Shown: positions 1 to 5,799, counted from the first letter of the stretch. The stretch: 5,799 nucleotides of DNA from Polaribacter sp. (GCA_030731695.1 JANQTK010000104.1:1-5799); one strand, 5' to 3'. A program made the numbers and translations. Notes: generated by a model not told the origin, from the sequence alone.

Positions 1-1
1 G

Positions 2-295
2 TTCATTAAAAAAGATTTTGAAGCTAAAAAATCAAATAATGAAGAATTGATTCAAAAAGTTGAAAACGATTACAAACGATTGGTTAGAAGACGTGTTTTA
101 TTCACTACAAATTTTGCTATCAACAATGCCGATTTTGAAGCAGCACCTTATATTGCAATTACAGAAATGTATGACGCAACATTACAAATGTTAGATACTG
201 TAAATAAATCTTTGACACCAAAAGTAAAAAAATCAGTATATGGAAAGAGTTTACAAAACTATTTGAACCAAATTAAAAAGAGTGAACAAGAGTAA
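2..295 (+). CDS. C-terminal part of a DUF4369-like protein (5' truncated by window edge)
   Basis: The frame is open from base 2 and ends with TAA at 293-295, leaving 97 codons. The TTG at 47 is an internal leucine codon, not a start, because the frame continues upstream of it. The visible part is charged and apparently helical, and ends with a segment containing APYIAITEM, LTPKVKKSVYGKSLQNYL and a short lysine/glutamate tail. This 'LTP.VK.S.YGK.L..YL' pattern resembles the helical region that follows the DUF4369 domain in Bacteroidota TlpA/AhpC-like envelope proteins. In those proteins a thioredoxin domain normally follows. Here the protein stops instead, so it looks like the stand-alone DUF4369 form, often a small lipoprotein. 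The N-terminus that would show a lipobox is outside the window. It converges on the glucan genes and has no evident role in them. The family assignment rests on pattern recognition and is moderate; the reading frame is secure. Confidence 0.6.
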   Translation, partial: FIKKDFEAKKSNNEELIQKVENDYKRLVRRRVLFTTNFAINNADFEAAPYIAITEMYDATLQMLDTVNKSLTPKVKKSVYGKSLQNYLNQIKKSEQE

Positions 296-312
296 TTCTG
301 ATCCTTTAATAA

Positions 313-345
313 AAGAAAAAACCGAGCAAATTGCTCGGTTTTTTT
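313..345. terminator. Bidirectional intrinsic terminator between convergent genes
   Basis: A perfect inverted repeat, ACCGAGC (321-327) and GCTCGGT (333-339), encloses the loop AAATT. It is flanked by an A-run (316-321) on the left and seven T residues (339-345) on the right. Read on the plus strand it ends the gene stopping at 295. Read on the minus strand it ends the binding-protein gene stopping at 363. It is the only G+C-rich hairpin with a U-tract seen in the intergenic regions. It probably marks the boundary of the glucan locus. Confidence 0.9.
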
Positions 346-362
346 ATTTAAGTATTTGAAAA

Positions 363-2186
363 TTATTGTTTGATAAACTTTGCAGTTCCAACTTTACCAT
401 TAACAGTATACTTAACTAAGTAAATACCTGTTGATAATTCAGAAACATCTAAAGTTTCTCTTGTTTTGTTAACTGAAAAAGATCTTACTTTTTTGCCTAA
501 AATATTAAATACATCCGCATTTTGAATAGTTTCTTTAGCAGAGATTGTTAATGTATTTTTTGCTGGGTTTGGAAACATAGAAAAACCTAACAATTCGTTG
601 TTATCTGTACTTGCAGTAGAAACACTACTCATTTTAAAATTATCAATTAAAACAGTACCTCCTGCATTTACATCTGCACCTGCTGCTATTATAAAATCAA
701 AAATAAATAGACCATTTGAACCATTAAAATCTGAGTCAGAAATATTAAATTCAATAGTAGACCAAGTAGAATTGTTAACTTGACCTTGTAAATCTAATTT
801 GTTTACTTGCTTTACACCTGCTCCAGAAGTCGTGTTTGGTACTTGAATTCCTGTGTGGAAAGCAGCACCTGTATAATTTCCAATAAATTTAGCATCAAAA
901 GAAATTTTAAATACAGAATTACCTTTAAAATCAAAATTAGGATTTTCATATCTGAAAGAATAATTTTTACCTACACCTCCTGCTGTGTTGATACCTACTA
1001 ACTCTAAAGCACCTGTTCCATTACCAACTGCATTAAAATTAATAGCTGCACTTGCGTCTGTAGAAGCATCTGCAATTTTTGTAAAAACGTTTGTAGAAGC
1101 AACATCATCAAAAGTCCAATTAGTTAAATCTCCTGTAGCAGTACCTCCAGTACCTCCTGTGCCAGAACCATCTTTATAAAAATAAAGGTTATCATAAAAA
1201 ACAGTTCCTAGATTAGAAGTAATAATAAACTGAGTTATATCATTTCTAGAACCTGGTGTCCAGCTAGATAAAGGAATATCTAAAGAAATCCAAGTACCTG
1301 GGTTTGTTGCAGGCAATGCTGGATTACTACCATTTGTTGTAGAGAATTCTATAGCATTCGCTTCTTGTGTTCCTCCATTCCAGTTAGACAGCTTTAAATT
1401 AAAACTTTTATCTTGAGTTGCTACTGATGCTAAAACAAAAATATCCATATGAAAGTGAGTGAAAGATGAAGCATCAAATCTACTTGATATGAATTCAACA
1501 CCTTCACAACCTAAATCTGTAACTCTTTTTACTTTGTCTCCTTCTACAGTAATTTCAGTTGTAGTTCCTGCACACCAACTTGTGTCAAAAGTATCAACAG
1601 TAATGTTTGTATAAGCATCGCTAAATATAGATAAAACATCAGCAGCGTTTCTTGCTGGTGGTGTTGGTGCTTTTGTAGATGGTGGTGTTGGTCCAGCTGG
1701 TGGTGTAGTTTCTGTTAGAGAAACATTATCTATTACAACAACTCCAACTGCAGCCCCTAAATCAAAGATAACTCTAGCATCAGTATTTGTAAAGTTTGCT
1801 ACTAAAGTAATTTCAAATCTGTTAGAAGTAGTTGTCAAGTTTATCGTTTCAACTTTATTTGTCCAAGGATCAGCACTTAAACCAATACCAACAATAGCTT
1901 CTCTATTTCTATCAGAACTTGCATCGAAAGCTAATTTATATGCTTTACCAGACTCTAAATTTAATCCTTTTTGACTTAAATTAACCGAAAAAGGCGTGCC
2001 TGCAGCAGCTACATTGGCAAAATAATAATTTCCACCACCTTCGTTTCTAATTTCGCCAGCACCATACCATGCGCCAGTTACTCCACCTCCAGAAGTTTGC
2101 AATTCAAAATTACCATCGGTGAGTAATTCTTGAGAAAACCCAATTGAAGAAATCAAAAGGGCAAATAATAAAGTAATTTTTTTCAT
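363..2186 (-). CDS. Secreted multi-module carbohydrate-binding protein with T9SS type A sorting domain
   Basis: This 607-residue protein is probably exported and then anchored at, or released from, the cell surface by type IX secretion. Residues 1-19 form a signal peptide (MKK, a hydrophobic core, then GFSQ). Residues 20-159 look like a CBM4/9-type beta-sandwich: it opens with LLTDGNFEL, has NLSQKGLNLESGKAYKLAFDASS in the middle, and closes with VVIDNVSLTE. A proline/threonine linker (160-178) leads to a second module (about 179-338), of a kind common beside catalytic domains in flavobacterial glycanases. It has C205 and C227 as a possible disulfide and ends FYDNLYFYKDG. A glycine/threonine linker (339-352) precedes a third beta-sandwich-like module (353-520) ending TVLIDNFKM. 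Residues 531-607 are the T9SS sorting domain (FPNPAKNTL, then STGIYLVKY). No glycoside hydrolase or lyase motif is seen, so a role in glycan capture, comparable in job to SusE/SusF-type proteins, is inferred. Laminarin as ligand is inferred from the neighbours only. The ATG at 2186 is chosen because the signal peptide begins there. Confidence 0.85.
   Translation of the reverse strand: MKKITLLFALLISSIGFSQELLTDGNFELQTSGGGVTGAWYGAGEIRNEGGGNYYFANVAAAGTPFSVNLSQKGLNLESGKAYKLAFDASSDRNREAIVGIGLSADPWTNKVETINLTTTSNRFEITLVANFTNTDARVIFDLGAAVGVVVIDNVSLTETTPPAGPTPPSTKAPTPPARNAADVLSIFSDAYTNITVDTFDTSWCAGTTTEITVEGDKVKRVTDLGCEGVEFISSRFDASSFTHFHMDIFVLASVATQDKSFNLKLSNWNGGTQEANAIEFSTTNGSNPALPATNPGTWISLDIPLSSWTPGSRNDITQFIITSNLGTVFYDNLYFYKDGSGTGGTGGTATGDLTNWTFDDVASTNVFTKIADASTDASAAINFNAVGNGTGALELVGINTAGGVGKNYSFRYENPNFDFKGNSVFKISFDAKFIGNYTGAAFHTGIQVPNTTSGAGVKQVNKLDLQGQVNNSTWSTIEFNISDSDFNGSNGLFIFDFIIAAGADVNAGGTVLIDNFKMSSVSTASTDNNELLGFSMFPNPAKNTLTISAKETIQNADVFNILGKKVRSFSVNKTRETLDVSELSTGIYLVKYTVNGKVGTAKFIKQ
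1657..1706. repeat. In-frame short direct repeats encoding the Pro/Thr linker
   Basis: The 12-mer GGTGGTGTTGGT occurs at 1657-1668 and again at 1681-1692, exactly 24 bases (eight codons) apart. A shorter copy, GGTGGTGT, lies at 1699-1706. On the minus strand these encode the PTPP/TPP units of the linker between the first and second modules. The codon-multiple spacing keeps the frame and suggests growth or shrinkage of the linker by slippage or unequal exchange. It is a coding repeat, not a regulatory one. Confidence 0.7.
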
Positions 2187-2193
2187 AATAATA

Positions 2194-2207
2194 AAGTGTT
2201 AAGTGTT
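2194..2207. repeat. Tandem heptamer AAGTGTT x2 in the 5' leader
   Basis: AAGTGTT occurs twice without a gap at 2194-2200 and 2201-2207, read on the plus strand. On the coding (minus) strand it is AACACTT repeated, 7 to 20 bases before the ATG of the binding-protein gene. It occupies the place of a ribosome binding site but is not Shine-Dalgarno-like. Its meaning is unknown and it could be chance. Confidence 0.4.
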
Positions 2208-2261
2208 TATAAATAATTATTCAATAATACAACTATAATCTTTCATTAACGAATTATTTAC

Positions 2262-2390
2262 CACTACATGAGCACTACAACATTAAAAAACACATTTAAC
2301 ATATTTTTAATTTTAAAATTTCTCCTGTGAAACCTACTAAAAATGATGCTTTTTCATAATTATAGATATTGAAAAAATTTTGATGTAGTG
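2262..2390. repeat. Three CACTACA elements (two direct, one inverted), possible regulator sites
   Basis: CACTACAT lies at 2262-2269 and CACTACAA at 2273-2280, a direct pair with an 11-base period, about one helical turn. The inverse, ATGTAGTG, lies at 2383-2390 and matches the first copy over eight bases. All three are in the spacer upstream of the binding-protein gene. A same-face pair plus a distant inverted copy is a layout that could bind a transcription factor, with looping possible. The copies are short, so this is a candidate only. Confidence 0.35.
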
Positions 2391-2435
2391 TTTCATTTTG
2401 ATAAAAAACCCATACAAATTGATTACGTTATGTTG

Positions 2436-3368
2436 TTAAAATTTTAAATTTTCGTTTTTATCCCACAATCCCCAATAAGCTCCAACATCACCTTCTGCTC
2501 CAACTTTCCAAGATTCATCAAATGAAGAGAAGTAAAACATCTCTACATTGTCTTTTGCTGACCATGCTTGAGCATTGATAAAGTATTTCATAGCATTCTC
2601 TGCATTTGAATGTGCACCACCTAAACTACTTCCTTGACTTGGCCAGCCAGTTTCTGTAATAATTACTTTTTTTCCTTGACCTGCATGAGCTGCTTGTCCA
2701 AACATTTGTTGCATGTGATTTAAAGAGTAATCAATACTACAACCTTCCCAATAAGGATAACAGTTTGATAAAATTACATCACAAACTTCAGTTATTGATG
2801 GTCTGTGAGAAAATTCATAGTAAGCATCAACATAACCTACTGGAATATTCATTCCTTTTAAAGCTTCTTTTACACGAAGAATGTAATCTAATAATTGTTG
2901 CTCTGTTAAATCTTTTCTATACAAAACTTCATTTCCAACAGCAGCAATATCTACACAACCTTCTTTGGCTAGTTGTATTAATCCTTCTATTTCTTGTTCA
3001 TTTTTTTCCATATCATCTCCAAGCCAAGCACCCACTAAATTTTTCATTCCGTGTTTTTTAGCAATTCTTGGTATGTTTTCGTTTCCTTCGATACATGAAA
3101 AAGAGCGAATCCATTTTGCATACGGTTTTAAAATTTTGATTCTTCGTTCAACTTGTTCCTCAGTAATTGTATCTCCAGGCTCTTGACCATCTTCATACAT
3201 ACTGAAACAAATTCCATGCATTCCTTTTTTCAAGGTTTCTCTCCATAGTTTTACTAAATCTTCATTAGAATATTCAGAAAAATCTACACCTTGATGACCT
3301 GAATAACTAATTTGATTTCCATGATTAGTATTATCAGAGTTGTGATAATGTTCTTCTCTATATGACAT
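2436..3368 (-). CDS. GH17 family beta-1,3-glucanase, apparently cytoplasmic
   Basis: This 310-residue single-domain enzyme is predicted to hydrolyse beta-1,3-glucan chains such as laminarin or its oligosaccharides with retention of configuration. The GH17 signatures are clear: AAVGNEVLY with the acid/base E147, VIITETGWPSQGSS with the nucleophile E239, the subsite aromatics NCYPYW (202-207), and FYFSSFDESWK (278-288) followed by GAYWGLWD. The length is that of a bare GH17 (beta/alpha)8 barrel. There is no signal peptide or lipobox; the protein opens with a His/Asn-rich polar stretch (residues 7-27). The start is firm, because an in-frame TAA (3372-3374) lies one codon before the ATG. Six cysteines (54, 92, 138, 196, 203, 210) also suit a reducing compartment. 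It is the last gene of the GH30-symporter-GH17 operon, 20 bases after the symporter stop, so it probably acts on imported oligosaccharides. A transglycosylase activity, known in some bacterial GH17 proteins, cannot be excluded. Confidence 0.93.
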   Translation of the reverse strand: MSYREEHYHNSDNTNHGNQISYSGHQGVDFSEYSNEDLVKLWRETLKKGMHGICFSMYEDGQEPGDTITEEQVERRIKILKPYAKWIRSFSCIEGNENIPRIAKKHGMKNLVGAWLGDDMEKNEQEIEGLIQLAKEGCVDIAAVGNEVLYRKDLTEQQLLDYILRVKEALKGMNIPVGYVDAYYEFSHRPSITEVCDVILSNCYPYWEGCSIDYSLNHMQQMFGQAAHAGQGKKVIITETGWPSQGSSLGGAHSNAENAMKYFINAQAWSAKDNVEMFYFSSFDESWKVGAEGDVGAYWGLWDKNENLKF

Positions 3369-3388
3369 TTTTTAATTGTTTTTACTGT

Positions 3389-4897
3389 TTATAATTCTCC
3401 TCTACGCTCAATTAATTGTTCTTTTATTTTCTTCGCTCTACTTTCACTTAAACTATAGCTCCACATAACCAAAATTGCTAACCCTGCAGTAACTGAAGGT
3501 ATAATAACGTCTGCCAATCTTAGGCTATTCATAGTTTCAGCTGTTTGTTGTGCTGCACTTCCATCAAAACCAACAAATTTTAAAACTGCTCCACCTAACA
3601 CCAATGCCAAAGCTTGTCCTAATTTTACCATCCACCAATAGATTGCTCCAAAAGTACCTTCTTTACGTGGCATCCCGTTTTCTAATTCATCTAAATCGCA
3701 CACATCCGCAGTCATACTCATCATCAATGTAAATAAACCACCCAAACCAAAAGCCATAAAAGGAATTGGCATAAAAAGTAAATACGGGTTGTCTTTGTCA
3801 AAAGCCCACCATTTTAAAATATATCCAACTATTGATAAAGCAGTAGAAATAATAAACGCTTGACGCTTTCCGAATTTATTTGCCAATAAAGTTACTATTG
3901 GAATAACACCAAAAGCAGTAACTAATGCCGTAACAGTAGAAAACCAAGCTGGCCAATTGCCTGCATCAGCATAACTACCTTCGAACATATAAAAAACAAT
4001 GATAAAGAAACTGAAAGAAGCTACCATTTGAAAACCATTAAACACTAAAAATGTAGCACCACATAATTTAATAAAAGGCATATTTTTAGAAACTTGAGCA
4101 ATTCCTTTGAAAAGATCTTTCAAATTAGAACCCAAAGATTTAAAATTGATTTCTTTCCTGTTTTCCATGTTAGCAGAATCAATTCCCTTACAGAAAAACG
4201 CTGGTAAAACTCCCAAAATTAAACAAGCAATACCCACAATAATTGATAGTTTACGAACCCCATTTGCTTGAACTGCCTCTAAGGTAACTTTTGCTGATTC
4301 AACTTCAGAAAGTCCTAATGAAGCAATTCTACTAACATCTTCAGCTGAAATAGGTAACATATTTGGGTCACTTATAATAATCCAAAACCAAGGCACAATC
4401 ATCCATGCAATTTGGCCAATTGTTTGAGAAAAAGCCATTAAACGTGTACGCTCATTATAATCTGAAGTCATTTCATACCCCAAACCAACCAAAGGTGTTG
4501 CAAACATGGTATTTCCAATTAAAAATACCATAGACATGATTAAAAAATACCAAAAATTATAGTTCTGAGAATCAGTAGGATCCATTTGCCATAACACAGC
4601 AAATAATATTCCGCTTAAAATAGCTCCAACGAAAATATACGGTCTTCTTCTTCCCCATTTTGATTTTGTATTATCAGAAATAAAACCCATAATAGGATCT
4701 GTTAATGCATCAAAAATTCTAGGTAAACCTCCTAATAAACCAGCTAAAAAGGGATCCATTCCGAAAGCTGTCAGTAAAAAAAACATGAATACACCTAAAG
4801 CTCCTGGTAATAAATTTAACACTAAATGACCTGCACCAAAAGCTGCTTTTTGACCTAAGGGAACTCTATCCCTGACTGGAGTTACGTAATTTTTCAT
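3389..4897 (-). CDS. GPH family sugar:cation symporter (MelB-like MFS transporter)
   Basis: This 502-residue inner-membrane protein probably imports a glycoside or oligosaccharide together with a cation. It belongs to the glycoside-pentoside-hexuronide (GPH) group of the major facilitator superfamily. The diagnostic segment is RIFDALTDPIMGF followed by SDNTKSKWGRRRP (residues 60-86). D63 and D67 match in spacing and context the cation-binding Asp55 and Asp59 of MelB. The second-half signature is TADVCDLDELENG followed by RKEGTFGAIYWW (396-422). About twelve hydrophobic segments are seen. A polar stretch of roughly 40 residues (176-216) before the central helix and another at 236-273 account for the length being a little above MelB. 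The ATG at 4897 gives the expected short cytoplasmic N-terminus. The gene lies 36 bases after GH30 and 20 bases before GH17. Wedged between two glucan-cleaving enzymes, it most likely carries laminarin-derived sugars, but the substrate cannot be read from the sequence. Confidence 0.93.
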   Translation of the reverse strand: MKNYVTPVRDRVPLGQKAAFGAGHLVLNLLPGALGVFMFFLLTAFGMDPFLAGLLGGLPRIFDALTDPIMGFISDNTKSKWGRRRPYIFVGAILSGILFAVLWQMDPTDSQNYNFWYFLIMSMVFLIGNTMFATPLVGLGYEMTSDYNERTRLMAFSQTIGQIAWMIVPWFWIIISDPNMLPISAEDVSRIASLGLSEVESAKVTLEAVQANGVRKLSIIVGIACLILGVLPAFFCKGIDSANMENRKEINFKSLGSNLKDLFKGIAQVSKNMPFIKLCGATFLVFNGFQMVASFSFFIIVFYMFEGSYADAGNWPAWFSTVTALVTAFGVIPIVTLLANKFGKRQAFIISTALSIVGYILKWWAFDKDNPYLLFMPIPFMAFGLGGLFTLMMSMTADVCDLDELENGMPRKEGTFGAIYWWMVKLGQALALVLGGAVLKFVGFDGSAAQQTAETMNSLRLADVIIPSVTAGLAILVMWSYSLSESRAKKIKEQLIERRGEL

Positions 4898-4899
4898 AT

Positions 4900-4928
4900 T
4901 AGATTATAGTTAGTTAGTAATAGATTAT
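4900..4928. repeat. Direct repeat TAGATTAT in the GH30-symporter gap
   Basis: TAGATTAT occurs at 4900-4907 and 4921-4928, flanking a TTAGTTAGTAA stretch. Together they fill nearly all of the 36 bases between the GH30 stop and the symporter start. Being direct and A+T-rich, they do not form a hairpin terminator. They may be chance or a leader element for symporter translation. Confidence 0.4.
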
Positions 4929-4933
4929 TAATT

Positions 4934-5799
4934 TTATTGTTTTGGTAATATAATTGATTGAATAGATTGTGCTGATAATTTGATTGTTACATTTTTTTCA
5001 TGTAACACTAACTGAATATTTTTTGGTTGCATTGTTTCATTAAAAACTACAATTGCAATAGTTCCATCAGGATTTTCTGCAGCAGTAACCATCAAAGATT
5101 TATCAGCATTTTCAACCTCAAATATTGTTGCATCTGGTCGTATAAATTTACTAAAATGCGAAAGTGTATAATACAAAGGTGTAAAATAAACCTCATCTTT
5201 TACGGGATCAACAATCACAGGAGCCACACACCAGTTTTTAAACCAATTTGGGCCTCCTTGTGTATCTAAAACCATGTTCCAATCAATCCAGCCATCTACC
5301 CAATTATTTAAACAACCAATAATATCTCTGGCATATCTATTCACTGGAGCATATTTTGGATGCATGTGTTTGTCTTTTTCAGGTGCCCAATCCCAACCCC
5401 AATCTGTGGCCTCTTTTTTCCAATACCAAGCATCATCTTTCCATTTTGGAACTTCAGCGTCTACGCAAGCTTCAGACTGAATTAAATATTTATTTGGTGC
5501 TTTTTCATGGGCATATTGCAATTCTTCAGGAAAATAATGAAAAGTACTTGCATACCAATGAATGGCTGTACCATCAAAATATTTTGAAGTTTCTTCGTTT
5601 TTAAATTGTGAATCTACCCACTCTTTTAGGTGTTCACGGTTTTGATCATATCCTAAAATTTTCACTTCAGGATAATCTCCTTTTAGTTTTGGTCCTAAAT
5701 GATGTTGCACAAAATTGGTCATTTCATCAGGAGTAAAATGCATGCTTTCCCAATTTTTATCATTTCCTAAAGGTTCATTTTCTACGGTAAAACCCCAAA
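4934..5799 (-). CDS. GH30 family glycoside hydrolase, C-terminal part (5' truncated by window edge)
   Basis: The frame is open to the right edge. The ATG at 5743 is internal, because the 18 codons before it (5744-5797) read WGFTVENEPLGNDKNWES, which contains the GH30 acid/base motif. The acid/base glutamate is the second E of TVENEP, codon 5774-5776. The nucleophile is the E of YLIQSEACVD, codon 5471-5473, as in the SEAC motif of human glucocerebrosidase. The second half of the barrel follows (NNWVDGWIDWNMVLDTQGGPNW). The last 70 or so residues (FIRPDATIFEVE to SIQSIILPKQ) form the beta-sandwich that ends GH30 proteins. There is no T9SS domain. About 287 residues are visible; with a usual length near 480, some 200 are missing, including any signal peptide, so its location cannot be judged. 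It heads the visible operon. Marine flavobacterial GH30 enzymes in laminarin loci remove beta-1,6-linked glucose branches; that specificity is inferred. Other GH30 activities, such as endo-beta-1,6-glucanase or beta-glucosidase, remain possible. Confidence 0.93.
   Translation of the reverse strand, partial: WGFTVENEPLGNDKNWESMHFTPDEMTNFVQHHLGPKLKGDYPEVKILGYDQNREHLKEWVDSQFKNEETSKYFDGTAIHWYASTFHYFPEELQYAHEKAPNKYLIQSEACVDAEVPKWKDDAWYWKKEATDWGWDWAPEKDKHMHPKYAPVNRYARDIIGCLNNWVDGWIDWNMVLDTQGGPNWFKNWCVAPVIVDPVKDEVYFTPLYYTLSHFSKFIRPDATIFEVENADKSLMVTAAENPDGTIAIVVFNETMQPKNIQLVLHEKNVTIKLSAQSIQSIILPKQ

Larger units (their letters stand above)
2187..2435 (-). promoter_or_regulatory. Intergenic spacer with probable promoter of the binding-protein gene
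   Basis: This 249-base non-coding stretch separates the GH17 stop from the start of the binding-protein gene. It is much longer than the 20- and 36-base gaps inside the operon, so the binding protein probably has its own promoter. A weak match to the Bacteroidota -7 element (TAnnTTTG) is TATAGTTG on the minus strand at 2237-2230, about 43 bases before the start codon. No clear -33 TTG lies at the right distance, so the assignment is tentative. No hairpin-plus-U-tract terminator was found after the GH17 gene, so read-through from the operon remains possible. The spacer also holds the CACTACA elements and a tandem heptamer listed separately. Confidence 0.45.

Noticed and set aside
807..1179. 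Plus-strand open frames opposite the binding-protein gene
   Set aside because: They lie antisense to a well-supported gene with signal peptide and sorting domain; their translations show no domain and reflect the repetitive Gly/Thr-rich coding strand.
363..2186. Binding protein as a glycoside hydrolase or lyase
   Set aside because: No catalytic signature is visible, and the whole length is accounted for by signal peptide, three beta-sandwich-like modules, linkers and sorting domain.
2309..2320. Perfect palindrome AATTTTAAAATT in the spacer
   Set aside because: It contains only A and T in an A+T-rich region and is expected by chance; no second copy with matching context was seen.
2401..2435. 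Possible terminator just after the GH17 gene (GGGTTTTTTAT on the minus strand)
   Set aside because: A T-run is present but no inverted repeat precedes it, so a hairpin cannot be drawn.
2765..3186. Overlapping plus-strand frames opposite GH17, one rich in Leu/His/Gln
   Set aside because: They are antisense to the GH17 catalytic region, overlap each other in different frames, and have no recognisable family.
3369..3391. Hidden signal peptide upstream of the GH17 ATG
   Set aside because: An in-frame TAA at 3372-3374 lies one codon before the ATG, so the frame cannot extend upstream.
5027..5604. Plus-strand frames opposite GH30
   Set aside because: They are antisense to codons for conserved GH30 residues including the nucleophile; the composition is that of reverse-complement coding sequence.
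1..5799. tRNA, rRNA, CRISPR, insertion sequence or riboswitch
   Set aside because: No cloverleaf-like segment, regularly spaced repeat array, transposase frame with terminal inverted repeats, or structured leader was found on either strand.

Overview
The window reads as chromosomal DNA from a marine member of the Bacteroidota, most likely a flavobacterium. The evidence is the strong A+T bias, the lack of Shine-Dalgarno sequences before the start codons, a type IX secretion (T9SS) C-terminal sorting domain, and protein sequences typical of flavobacterial polysaccharide utilisation loci (PULs). Five genes are visible. Four lie on the minus strand and form part of a glucan-utilisation locus. One unrelated gene, cut by the left edge, runs toward them on the plus strand.

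Layout from left to right: (i) 2-295 (+), the C-terminal end of a DUF4369-like protein. (ii) 313-345, a strong hairpin with A- and T-tracts on its two sides, which can terminate transcription from both converging sides and probably marks the end of the glucan locus. (iii) 363-2186 (-), a secreted 607-residue protein with three putative carbohydrate-binding beta-sandwich modules, a T9SS sorting domain and no catalytic domain. (iv) 2187-2435, an A+T-rich spacer with three copies of a CACTACA element and probably the promoter of the binding protein. (v) 2436-3368 (-), a GH17 beta-1,3-glucanase without a signal peptide. (vi) 3389-4897 (-), a GPH-type sugar:cation symporter. (vii) 4934-5799 (-), the C-terminal 60% or so of a GH30 glycosidase that runs off the right edge.

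Transcription runs right to left, GH30 then symporter then GH17, with gaps of 36 and 20 bases, so these three are almost certainly one operon whose promoter lies outside the window. The pairing fits laminarin, the beta-1,3-glucan with beta-1,6 side chains stored by brown algae and diatoms. GH30 enzymes of marine flavobacteria are known to remove beta-1,6-linked glucose branches, and GH17 enzymes cut the beta-1,3 main chain. The symporter would carry oligosaccharides or sugars across the inner membrane, and the T9SS-exported protein would hold the polymer at the cell surface. The laminarin assignment is inferred from family membership and gene order. No SusC/SusD pair or regulator is present in the window.

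The most interesting points are the apparently cytoplasmic location of the GH17 enzyme next to an inner-membrane symporter, the non-catalytic triple-module binding protein, and the repeated element upstream of it. No RNA genes, mobile elements, CRISPR arrays or frameshifted genes were seen.
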